A stretch of 30,039 nucleotides of DNA from Deltaproteobacteria bacterium (lineage in GTDB: Bacteria; Desulfobacterota; Desulfobacteria; Desulfobacterales; B30-G6): NCBI GenBank assembly GCA_003647375.1, contig QMMS01000017.1, positions 1 to 30,039 on the forward strand, in the 5' to 3' direction. Position 1 is the first letter of the stretch; every line of letters begins with the position of its first letter. This document shows, piece by piece, positions 1 to 7,657 of the stretch. The position numbers and the translations under genes are program-made. The notes beneath the pieces were generated by a model. That model was given only the letters and a program-made list of their open reading frames with translations, had not been told where the DNA came from and made no database searches.

Positions 1-34
1 CGGCTTTTGCAACACTGGGGTAAAGAATTAATTC

Positions 35-301
35 ATGTTGCGTAATCGATATTTTTTATTTCTCTGGTTTGTCACTATCGCCACAACCTTGGCTATTAAA
101 CTGTTTATGATCACGATTTTGGTGACGGTCTATGAACAAACGGAATCCACTTTGCAGGCAGTCGACACGATGGTGGCGCGGACAATGCCGGCATTTTTCA
201 CAAATTTTTTAAAAAATTTAGGTTTGGAAGCCTTCTTGAAAAATAGGATTTTGGTTCAAGGTCAAGGCGAACTCGAGTTCCATCCCGCAGGTATACTGTA
301 G
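35..301 (+). CDS. small membrane protein of unknown function (weak call)
   Basis: This would be an 88-residue protein that I do not recognise. Residues 5-32 are strongly hydrophobic (one transmembrane segment or an uncleaved signal anchor), followed by a short mixed tail. A GGGG stretch about 14 bases before the ATG is a poor ribosome binding site. The gene converges on rtcB, with about 70 bases between the two stop codons. An 18-base A/T palindrome at 202-219 lies inside the reading frame. It may be a real small gene or a chance ORF at the window edge. Nothing in the sequence points to a function. Confidence 0.35.
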   Translation: MLRNRYFLFLWFVTIATTLAIKLFMITILVTVYEQTESTLQAVDTMVARTMPAFFTNFLKNLGLEAFLKNRILVQGQGELEFHPAGIL

Positions 302-368
302 TATTTTAAGGAGTTGGAAGGAGAGCTCAACGCAGAGATTGGGACAAAAGACATTTTTTTGATGGCTT

Positions 369-1814
369 CTATCCCTTAACCACCGCCATGGGTCTTAGCC
401 GGGCCACTTTCCTGGAGATGCCGGCATTGTGAACCACCCCTACGACTTTTGATATATCCTTGTAGGCATCCGGCATTTCTTCAGCCAGGGTCGAGCGCCC
501 GGTCCATCGAACCAGGATGCCCTTGTCCGCCAGTTCCCGCTGGATCGATCGCCCTTTGCTCTGCTTTTTGGCTGCGGCTCTGCTCAACACCCGTCCTGCG
601 CCATGGCAGGTAGAGCCAAAGGTTTCCGCCATAGCTGTTTCCGTGCCGACGAGAACGTAGGATGCCGTGCCCATGTCACCAGGCACCAGGATCGGTTGGC
701 CCGTCGAACGATGGGCCTCGCAAAGGGCATCATGATTCGGTGGGAAAGAGCGTGTGGCCCCTTTTCGATGTACGCAAAGAATCCTTTTTTTTCCTTCCAC
801 CACATGGGTTTCTTTTTTGGCGATATTGTGACTGACATCATACACCAGGTTCATGTCGAGACTTTTCGGGCCGATACCAAGGGCATGTTGGAACACTTCC
901 CGGCAGCGGTGCATCAATATCTGGCGGTTGGTCCAGGCATAGTTGGCTGCACAGGCCATGGCATTAAAATATTGCTGCCCCTGGTTCGATTGAATCATGG
1001 CACAGGCCAGCTGCCTGTCCGGAAGGTCAAACCCGAGTTGCTTTACATGCTGGTTCATCTGTTTTATAAAATCGTCGCAAACCTGATAGCCGAACCCCCT
1101 GGAACCAGAGTGAAGCAACAATGTCACCTGGCCCTGAAAGATTCCAAAGGCTTTCGCAACTTTTACATCGAATACTTCGTCGACAACGCCGACTTCAACG
1201 AAATGGTTGCCGGAACCGAGCGTACCGAGCTGCTTCCTTCCTCTTTCCAAGGCCCGCGGGCTGATGATATCCGGATCTGCGTTGGACATGCATCCAGCAT
1301 CTTCGGTGTGAGCAAGATCTCTTTCCTCTCCAAATCCACGGCGAACAGCCCATTGGCTGCCCTCCCTGAGAACCTGTTTTTCTTCTTTGACAGAAAGCTT
1401 GAGCGGTCCGGTGGAACCCAGGCCCGATGGTATCTGCCGGTATAGCTCTGTCACAAGGGTTTCGAGCCTGGGCCGTATATCAGCTTCTTCCAGTGCCGTG
1501 GTGGCCAGGCGAACACCGCAGTTGATGTCGTAACCCACGCCACCGGGGGAGATCACGCCCGTTTCCCAGTCGAACGCAGCTACGCCACCGATGGGAAAGC
1601 CATAGCCCCAGTGCATGTCGGGCATGGCCAGGGATCCTTTTACGATCCCCGGCAGCGTCGCGACATTGGCGACCTGCTTCAATGGCTCGTTGTGTTCCTT
1701 ACCTTCGAGCATGTCGCGCTGGGAATAGATAATGCCCGGAACACGCATTTTTCCGATTTTCGGAAGTTTCCATTTATATGGACTGATTTGTCTTAAGCTA
1801 GAAATCAAAAGCAT
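369..1814 (-). CDS. rtcB: RtcB family RNA-splicing/repair ligase
   Basis: RtcB joins RNA 2',3'-cyclic phosphate or 3'-phosphate ends to 5'-OH ends in a GTP- and Mn2+-dependent reaction, in tRNA splicing or RNA repair. The 481-residue protein has the usual length and the full set of metal ligands: D96 and C99 in GGVGYDINCG, H204 in GNHFVEV, H235 in HSGSRGFG and H329 in YDVSHN. The histidine normally guanylylated is H404 in CHGAGR. No intein is present. I chose the ATG at 1814 because AAAGGA lies six to seven bases upstream on the minus strand and the family sequence (ISPYKW) begins just after it. The longer frame upstream is only the antisense of the neighbouring gene. The start overlaps the stop of the J-domain gene by 17 bases, so translation may be coupled. 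No archease gene is adjacent. Confidence 0.95.
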   Translation of the reverse strand: MLLISSLRQISPYKWKLPKIGKMRVPGIIYSQRDMLEGKEHNEPLKQVANVATLPGIVKGSLAMPDMHWGYGFPIGGVAAFDWETGVISPGGVGYDINCGVRLATTALEEADIRPRLETLVTELYRQIPSGLGSTGPLKLSVKEEKQVLREGSQWAVRRGFGEERDLAHTEDAGCMSNADPDIISPRALERGRKQLGTLGSGNHFVEVGVVDEVFDVKVAKAFGIFQGQVTLLLHSGSRGFGYQVCDDFIKQMNQHVKQLGFDLPDRQLACAMIQSNQGQQYFNAMACAANYAWTNRQILMHRCREVFQHALGIGPKSLDMNLVYDVSHNIAKKETHVVEGKKRILCVHRKGATRSFPPNHDALCEAHRSTGQPILVPGDMGTASYVLVGTETAMAETFGSTCHGAGRVLSRAAAKKQSKGRSIQRELADKGILVRWTGRSTLAEEMPDAYKDISKVVGVVHNAGISRKVARLRPMAVVKG

Positions 1815-3234
1815 AATCTTTCCTTTTATCTGCAAGACCCACAGGCTGAAGGTAGAGGTCCAATCGGTATCCGGCAATTTCGTTATTCTGGATCTTGAAT
1901 TCAAACACCTGGTCCATTTTTCTGAAGACGGTTTTAGGGCCGAAAAGCCACCGGGTCCCATACCAGACATCCCCCACGGCATATTTCAGTTCGTATTTTC
2001 CAACGGGCACGTGCTCGACAAAAATCGAACCGCCTCTGATGAAAGCAGATAGGGTTTCTGACCCGTTCGATGCATTGAGCAATTTCAAATAATAGTGCCT
2101 GCCATCGTCACGTGTCTGGATGGTAAGCGGTGCTAATCCCTTATTATAGTCTTTATTGAGGGTCCCGTTACGTGGCATGGGCACGGGTTTTGGCTGTAAG
2201 CGATGGAACTTGTACCAGTCCAGAAGAGACGCTACCTGCTGTATCTCTCCGGAGGCAAGGAGTTGCCTGCAGATTTCGGGAGAGGTCATGTTCTGTTTCT
2301 CGGTCCACAATTTGAAACGGCTGTCCGTGGCAATATGGGGCCAGTCCGGGTGTAGTTTTATGATAACGTGCTGCCGTTGCAGAGCCTTGGTGAGTTCAGT
2401 GACGTCATCCACTCGAAATTCAAGAAAATAATCTTCCCGGAATTGTTGCACGGCGGCCAGGGTCTGTTCGCCCCAGACGCCATCCAACGGGCCTGTAGCG
2501 TACCCGAATTTTTGGAGCGATTGTTGAATCTGCAGGATAGCGGCAGACGCCTCTGCCGTGTTTTTTTTTGTTAGAGGCGTCAGGGAAAGATCCTTGAAAT
2601 AATGAGCATACCGACCCTCCGGAATCTGCTTGAGGAGTTTGGTCAGCTTGTGGCGCATTTCGCCGGCATTGACAATCACCACTCCGATGCAGGCAATCAA
2701 GAGCAGAATCGTCCATTTGTTCCATATGCGTCGCTTTTTTTTTGGAAAACGGTTTTGGAACGGGGCTTGCCCACTGAAGGTTTTCTCCCCGGATATTCCT
2801 GCTGCCGGGGCTTCCCTGCGCGGCCCGCTATCCTTTTCTTCGTTTGTTTCGTTGTCGTTACGGCGGGGCTGCTTTTTCTGAAAAAGGAGAAGTCCGCAGA
2901 CCCCGCACCTGGGATGGTGTGCTACAAAGCCCGCCTTTATGCGATTTTTTTTCTGACAACCAGGACATGTTACGATGATCAGGTGGGCATCATTTTTCGA
3001 AGCGTTGGATCCGGCACCGCTCTTGGCAATGTCGGATGCCACCCGGGTGATAAGTTTATTGTAGGCGACATTGAGTTCTTTCAGCTTTTCAGTGGCTTTC
3101 TCGTGGAGGCGTGGGTTCTGGACGTACCGATCCGGGTGCCAGATCCCGATCATGTCCCTGTAGGCCCGTTTGATTTCCGATAGGGAGGCAGTTTCCTGGA
3201 TCTCCAGGATTTTATAACAATTTTTCAAGTCCAT
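1798..3234 (-). CDS. membrane J-domain protein with zinc ribbon and peptidoglycan-binding domain
   Basis: This is a 478-residue multidomain protein. Residues 4-65 form a DnaJ domain with the HPD signature at 33-35, which would stimulate an Hsp70. A four-cysteine zinc ribbon follows (C90, C93, C110, C113), then a charged linker. One transmembrane helix lies at about 173-189, after a KKKRR stretch. Residues 233-270 match a PG_binding_1 domain (LQKFGYATGPLDGVWG and the following QQF). The rest is an unassigned, probably beta-rich, domain. By the positive-inside rule the J domain and ribbon are cytoplasmic and the wall-binding part is periplasmic. There is no strong Shine-Dalgarno before the ATG. 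The gene overlaps rtcB by 17 bases, so the two are probably one operon. The role is unknown; an envelope tether for DnaK is an inference. Confidence 0.85.
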   Translation of the reverse strand: MDLKNCYKILEIQETASLSEIKRAYRDMIGIWHPDRYVQNPRLHEKATEKLKELNVAYNKLITRVASDIAKSGAGSNASKNDAHLIIVTCPGCQKKNRIKAGFVAHHPRCGVCGLLLFQKKQPRRNDNETNEEKDSGPRREAPAAGISGEKTFSGQAPFQNRFPKKKRRIWNKWTILLLIACIGVVIVNAGEMRHKLTKLLKQIPEGRYAHYFKDLSLTPLTKKNTAEASAAILQIQQSLQKFGYATGPLDGVWGEQTLAAVQQFREDYFLEFRVDDVTELTKALQRQHVIIKLHPDWPHIATDSRFKLWTEKQNMTSPEICRQLLASGEIQQVASLLDWYKFHRLQPKPVPMPRNGTLNKDYNKGLAPLTIQTRDDGRHYYLKLLNASNGSETLSAFIRGGSIFVEHVPVGKYELKYAVGDVWYGTRWLFGPKTVFRKMDQVFEFKIQNNEIAGYRLDLYLQPVGLADKRKDYAFDF

Positions 3235-3274
3235 GATAAAATTGTTTGCGTATGGGTGAAACGGATTTTATACT

Positions 3275-3303
3275 GTTTTAGCGCAAGGAACCAGGATCCT
3301 CAA
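3275..3303 (-). promoter_or_regulatory. possible sigma-70-type promoter for the J-domain gene and rtcB
   Basis: On the minus strand TTGAGG (3298-3303) is followed after 17 bases by TAAAAC (3275-3280). A TATAAA sits eight bases further down at 3267-3272. Matches are partial, so this is a weak candidate. Confidence 0.28.
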
Positions 3304-3313
3304 GTTAAATAAA

Positions 3314-3474
3314 ACCTGAATTGAGCGATTTTTATCTTAATCTGCACCGATCTCTTGCGGATCGAGGGTTCGCAAAAAGCCTCGACAGATCCACGGGTAT
3401 GCCTGTGTTTTTTGCGAACCCTTCTCCATCAAGACCTCGGCACATCTCTTCGGGAAAAATCGCGCAGTTCAGGT
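3314..3474. repeat. nested palindromic intergenic element, about 160 bp
   Basis: Outer arms at 3314-3333 and 3455-3474 are inverted copies matching at 18 of 20 positions. They enclose perfect 13-base inner arms, GGGTTCGCAAAAA at 3366-3378 and its complement at 3409-3421. The element fills the space between the divergent J-domain and redox-protein genes. Its right end touches the ribosome binding site (AAAAGG, 3475-3480) of the redox gene, so any transcript entering that gene carries a large hairpin unless it starts inside the element. Looks like a non-coding, MITE- or REP-like repeat. Confidence 0.7.
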
Positions 3475-3487
3475 AAAAGGAAAAATC

Positions 3488-4453
3488 ATGTTACCGGAAG
3501 AAAGAAAACAAATCGCCGCGTTGAACGACAAACTGATGCGGACCATCGATATCCGACTGGTAACGAGTAGCGATTCCCGCAGTCAGACGTTGAAGGCATT
3601 CAGTGGGGAACTGGTCGAGAATGCGCCTAAGATACGGATGGTCTTTGAAAATGAGGATGGGGCGGACGCGCTGCCCGGGCTGCACATCACCTCATCCATC
3701 GTATATCATGCCGTCCCCCATGGAACAGAACTGTTGCCCTTTCTCGATATGCTTGTCGATATTTCTGAACAAAGTGAGGAAAACCCGCAGACCGGACCGG
3801 ACCGGAAGCTTCAAATTCCGGTAAGCCTGAAACTGTATGTGTCGAGCATGTGTACCTTTTGCCCTGCCGTGGTAAGGAAACTGTTACCACTGGCGTTGCA
3901 GAATACCAGCATCCGGCTTACCGTTATTGACGGTGTTCTATTTCCAGAACTGGCGGATACCGATCATATCAGATCTGTACCGACACTGATTCTGGATGAT
4001 CAGTTCCGCTGGACCGGTACGGTAGATCTTAACGAGCTTCTCAATACCATTCAGCGCCGCGATCCGGCCCAACTGAGTGCAGGGACGCTCGCATCCATGA
4101 TATCTGACGGCAATGCCTATCAACTGGCCGAAATGATGCTGAAGGAGGGATGTATTTTCCCTGCGTTTATCGACCTGCTGGCCCACGAAGCGTTTTCGAC
4201 CCGTCTGGGTGCCATGGCCGCGGCGGAAGAGATTGCTGAAAGGCGTATGTCCCTGGCTGTTCATATGGCAGCTCCCCTAACCGAACGGTTTGAACAGCAG
4301 AGCGATGCCGTAAAGGGAGATATTCTTTATATTATAGGGGTTTCAGGTGATGACCGGAGCATTGATTTTCTCGGGAAAATTTTAACCGGAGAATATTCAA
4401 AAGACGTCAAAGAGGCTGCTGCAGATGCTCTGGAGGAGATCCGTTCCCGTTAA
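3488..4453 (+). CDS. thioredoxin-fold (PDO/glutaredoxin-like) protein with C-terminal helical repeats
   Basis: The protein has 321 residues. The N-terminal ~100 residues resemble a thioredoxin fold without a CxxC motif. Residues 113-195 form a second thioredoxin fold with the redox pair C122-T-F-C125 and the cis-proline motif SVPTL (P165). This layout matches protein disulfide oxidoreductase (PDO) proteins and the AhpF N-terminal domain. The last ~120 residues look like HEAT-type alpha-helical repeats (DDRSIDFLGKIL, then an A-rich helix), an unusual addition that could be a docking surface. It is probably a cytoplasmic disulfide reductase or isomerase, since no signal peptide is seen. AAAGGA lies eight bases before the ATG. 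The stop codon overlaps the convergent porin stop within a shared TTAA. Confidence 0.8.
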   Translation: MLPEERKQIAALNDKLMRTIDIRLVTSSDSRSQTLKAFSGELVENAPKIRMVFENEDGADALPGLHITSSIVYHAVPHGTELLPFLDMLVDISEQSEENPQTGPDRKLQIPVSLKLYVSSMCTFCPAVVRKLLPLALQNTSIRLTVIDGVLFPELADTDHIRSVPTLILDDQFRWTGTVDLNELLNTIQRRDPAQLSAGTLASMISDGNAYQLAEMMLKEGCIFPAFIDLLAHEAFSTRLGAMAAAEEIAERRMSLAVHMAAPLTERFEQQSDAVKGDILYIIGVSGDDRSIDFLGKILTGEYSKDVKEAAADALEEIRSR

Positions 4454-5583
4454 AACTCCAGCGTAGCACCAACGGTAAAACGCGTATCCTTATCCTTGTC
4501 AGGGTCATTAAAGTCTTTTTCGAGATATCCCAGATAGCAATAGACATATTTATCAAAGTGCACGCTCAAACCGAGGACCCAAGCGGTGTGGCCATCTTCG
4601 TTCGTCAATCCCTTGTCAGAATTTTTTCGCCTGCCATATTCATAGAGGAGCATGACCTTTCCGGTTGTGTAGGAAGTACCTATAAACCAAACATCTGCTC
4701 CGGTGGTCTTGTTGTTTTTAAAGGTGTTGTCGTCATCGGCCGTGTTGACACCATCGGTATTGAGCGAAGAGAGACCCTCAGAAAGAGAGATCAAACCCTT
4801 GTCGTACTCATACTGGCCAAAAAGCGAGAAAGTTTCTGAACCGAATTTGGCACCAAATTTGACAGCCTCATCATCCCCGGATTGGCCGTTGTCATAATAC
4901 TGCATGAAAAGGGACATGCTCTCTGAGGTATAGATAAATCCGCCGCCGAAACCAGGGTCCATGTTATCACTGTTGTCGATTGTCGTAAACAATTGACTTG
5001 TTACGCCGGATTTCGATATAGGCGAGTCGTAGCGAAGGGTATTGGTTGCACGCCCACGTCCTTTTCCTGTGTTGTGGTGCAGCGCAGACTGAATGTCCAC
5101 GAAAAAACGGGTCGAGAGAGCATCGCTTGAAAAAGGGTCCAGCATGTTGCCGGTTTGCATATAAGGTGTTTCGATGGTGCCGCCTCTGAATAGACCCCAG
5201 GGGCTATCTATACCGAGGTACTGTTCGTAATTGCTGAGGATTGTATCATCGTCGCCGTCCGGCGTATCGATTCGCCATTCTGTCTTGAAAACCGCACTCA
5301 TGCCGCTTCCCATCTGGCGGGCGCCGCTGAGAAAAACATGTGAGATATCCTCTGTCAGGTATTTGTCGGAATCTTCATAGGCGGTTGTATTGGTATCGGT
5401 TGTGCGCCAGATATCCTGACAGTCACCATCGCAGTCTTCCTGGTTATAGCTCATTCTCAGGGCACCACCGATATTGAGCACCCAGTCACCTGCATTTATT
5501 TCTGCGGCGTGGCACACAAAAGGGCTGAAAAAAACAATCATGGCCGACCAAAGAATTATATTCCGTTTCAGAAGACTATTCAT
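4450..5583 (-). CDS. outer-membrane porin-like beta-barrel protein
   Basis: The 377-residue protein starts with a clear Sec signal peptide (MNSLLKR, then a hydrophobic core) with likely cleavage after the CHA of CHAAEINA. The mature part shows alternating polar/hydrophobic strands, acidic loops rich in D, N and G, and a terminal phenylalanine (GATLEF), as expected for a BAM-inserted barrel. The length fits a 16-strand Gram-negative porin. I chose the ATG at 5583, which has a strong GGGGG ribosome binding site; an upstream in-frame TTG would swallow that site. It lies 129 bases downstream of the MoeA-PBP gene on the same strand. Co-transcription is possible, but the substrate is unknown. The 3' end overlaps the convergent redox gene by four bases. 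Confidence 0.85.
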   Translation of the reverse strand: MNSLLKRNIILWSAMIVFFSPFVCHAAEINAGDWVLNIGGALRMSYNQEDCDGDCQDIWRTTDTNTTAYEDSDKYLTEDISHVFLSGARQMGSGMSAVFKTEWRIDTPDGDDDTILSNYEQYLGIDSPWGLFRGGTIETPYMQTGNMLDPFSSDALSTRFFVDIQSALHHNTGKGRGRATNTLRYDSPISKSGVTSQLFTTIDNSDNMDPGFGGGFIYTSESMSLFMQYYDNGQSGDDEAVKFGAKFGSETFSLFGQYEYDKGLISLSEGLSSLNTDGVNTADDDNTFKNNKTTGADVWFIGTSYTTGKVMLLYEYGRRKNSDKGLTNEDGHTAWVLGLSVHFDKYVYCYLGYLEKDFNDPDKDKDTRFTVGATLEF

Positions 5584-5712
5584 TTTTCCCCCTTTCTCCA
5601 AAGCTGAGCGTTGTAAGTGTTTTAGAGGAACTTTGTTGACCTGGATGTATGATCGATCAGTTCGTAAGAAGGTTTTTTCAGCACGCTTTTCACCTTCGAT
5701 CCGGAGAATGGT

Positions 5713-7641
5713 TCAAAGAATAATGGTCCCGGTTTTTATTGTGCTGTAACCTCCCAGGGCTTCCACCCGTCTCTTGAACACACCAGAGTTGATAATATCC
5801 AATAGGATTTGCATCTGTTTCATGTCAATGAAAATTTGGGGTATCACCAGGTCGTACTGTTCGGTGACCATAGGAATAAAATCGAGATCAAGGGCTTTTG
5901 CCGCAGCATAGATACCGAGTCCCACATCCACTGTGCCGCTGAGAACGGCTACCGCCACGGACATATGGGTAAACTCTTCTATCTCATAGCCGTGAATCAT
6001 ATCAGCGTCGAGTCCAGATTGTTCCAGGCGATAATCCAGGAGGATACGGGTTCCGGATCCACCCTGCCGGTTGATAAACCGGACATCTTCCCGGCATATA
6101 TCTTCGATCCCATTGATGTGTTTGGGATTTCCCTTGGGAACGATGAATCCCTGGTCACGGAAAACCAGATTGACAAGCCTGACATCGGTATCCGGCAGGT
6201 ATTTTTTCAGATATCGGATATTATAGGAACCGTCTTCCGTATCCAGGAGGTGAGAACCGGCCATATGGCACACACCTTTTTTGACGGCCATCAAACCTCC
6301 CATGCTGCCGACGTGGCTGGATGAGAGCGTGAGCATTGATTTTTCAGCTTTGAGCTGGTCTGCCAGAACATCGAGGGAATTGTCGTGACTACCTACTGCA
6401 ACCAGGGTGTTTTGAATCGCGCTGATGGGTCGCAGAAGTTCTGCTGAAACGTCATCGTTGTCCTTGATGCCCTCCACGTGGCTGGGAACGCGGATGATGC
6501 CGTCTGCTTCTGTAATACTGGTGATGCATCCGGCACCTCTTGGTAAGGGCGTAGCCACGATGCGATTGCCCACAAGACCGAGTTTTACCCGGATAAATTC
6601 TTCAAGTCCGAGTTTTGAGGCGATCTTTCGGGTGGGTTCCACAGAGACGGTCTGCCGTATTTTTTCGGGTTGTCCCAGAAACTGGTCGATCAATGGCTGT
6701 ACAAACTGTTCAAAAGCAATAATGGCGGAAACAGGGTAACCGGGAATGCCGAAAATCGGCTTGTGGTTGATATTTCCGACGATAACCGGTTTGCCGGGCA
6801 TAATTGTTACCCCATGGACCAGGATATCGCCCAAGGCCTCAATAACATCTTTTGAATAATCTTCGGATCCGGCAGAGGATCCACCGACAGTGAGAATGAT
6901 ATCGGCATCGGAGTGGGCGGCCAGGCGCACCTTCTCTGTGAGCGTTGCCAGGTCATCCATTAATCGTTCATGGCGAACGACAATAGCACCGGCAGACGTT
7001 GCAAGACTGCCAAGGACATATGAGTTAGAGTCCAGAATCTGGCCGGGTTGAAGGGATTTATCTTCCATCTGCTGCCAGTCAACCAGCTCCGAGCCGGTGG
7101 GAATGATCAGGATTTTCGGCTTTTTTTTCACCGTCACCGAGAAGACCCCGCCGGACAACAGGGCCCCAAGGCAGTAGGGCGTGATGAGGTGGTTTTGGGG
7201 AAATAACAACTCTGTGGCAACGATGTCTTCTCCGATTTTTCTAATATGCTGCCAGGGAAACGCCGGTGAATCGATCTCGATGGTGGCCTCGTCGATCACA
7301 TGGATGTGCTCAACCATAATGACGGCATCGGTATTGTCTGGGAGAACATGGCCGGTGTTGACCCAATAAGCGCCTTTACCAGTGAGAAGCTGCTTTGGCT
7401 GTGCCTCGCTGGCGCCGAATGTATCGGACGCTTTAACCGCTATACCATCCATTGCGGCCGCATGAAAGTGGGGTGCCGACAAGCGGGCATGGACCGGCCC
7501 CGCAAGGACCCTGCCCACGGCATCCGGTACAGCGATTGTTTCTTTTACCCATTGGCCGGTAGTGTTGAATTCGTTCAAGATGATTTCTCTGGCTTCAGTC
7601 AGCGTTTTCATCTTGAGATAGACATTTCGTTTTTTGTTCAT
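5713..7641 (-). CDS. MoeA-type molybdopterin molybdenumtransferase fused to a periplasmic-binding-protein-like domain
   Basis: The 642-residue protein has two parts. Residues 11-405 are a complete MoeA, the enzyme that inserts molybdate (or tungstate) into adenylylated molybdopterin. Motifs include MDGIAVKASDTFGA, NTGHVLPDNTDAVIMVEH, TVGGSSAGSEDY and MPGKPVIVGN followed by GIPGYP. Residues ~425-642 are a type 2 periplasmic-binding-like domain of the MoeA/LysR-associated kind, with the anion-site motif NRQGGSGTRILLDY at ~524-537. It has no signal peptide, so it is cytoplasmic and may bind the oxyanion as a sensor or delivery domain. I chose the ATG at 7641 because GGTGA precedes it and it lies just after the moeA stop (7658); MKTL at 7611 is an alternative. 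It is the second gene of a moeA pair. Confidence 0.92.
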   Translation of the reverse strand: MNKKRNVYLKMKTLTEAREIILNEFNTTGQWVKETIAVPDAVGRVLAGPVHARLSAPHFHAAAMDGIAVKASDTFGASEAQPKQLLTGKGAYWVNTGHVLPDNTDAVIMVEHIHVIDEATIEIDSPAFPWQHIRKIGEDIVATELLFPQNHLITPYCLGALLSGGVFSVTVKKKPKILIIPTGSELVDWQQMEDKSLQPGQILDSNSYVLGSLATSAGAIVVRHERLMDDLATLTEKVRLAAHSDADIILTVGGSSAGSEDYSKDVIEALGDILVHGVTIMPGKPVIVGNINHKPIFGIPGYPVSAIIAFEQFVQPLIDQFLGQPEKIRQTVSVEPTRKIASKLGLEEFIRVKLGLVGNRIVATPLPRGAGCITSITEADGIIRVPSHVEGIKDNDDVSAELLRPISAIQNTLVAVGSHDNSLDVLADQLKAEKSMLTLSSSHVGSMGGLMAVKKGVCHMAGSHLLDTEDGSYNIRYLKKYLPDTDVRLVNLVFRDQGFIVPKGNPKHINGIEDICREDVRFINRQGGSGTRILLDYRLEQSGLDADMIHGYEIEEFTHMSVAVAVLSGTVDVGLGIYAAAKALDLDFIPMVTEQYDLVIPQIFIDMKQMQILLDIINSGVFKRRVEALGGYSTIKTGTIIL

Positions 7642-7657
7642 TTTTTCACCAGACGTA

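Noticed and set aside
202..219. A/T palindrome as rho-independent terminator
   Set aside because: It is purely A/T with no G/C stem and lies within an open frame.
603..1445. 280-codon open frame on the plus strand
   Set aside because: It is antisense to the conserved core of rtcB, including the metal-ligand motifs, and encodes no recognisable protein.
1815..1982. N-terminal extension of the rtcB frame
   Set aside because: It is antisense to the end of the J-domain gene, has no family similarity, and a good start with ribosome binding site exists at 1814.
2602..3183. 193-codon open frame on the plus strand
   Set aside because: It lies opposite the J domain and zinc ribbon of a clear minus-strand gene.
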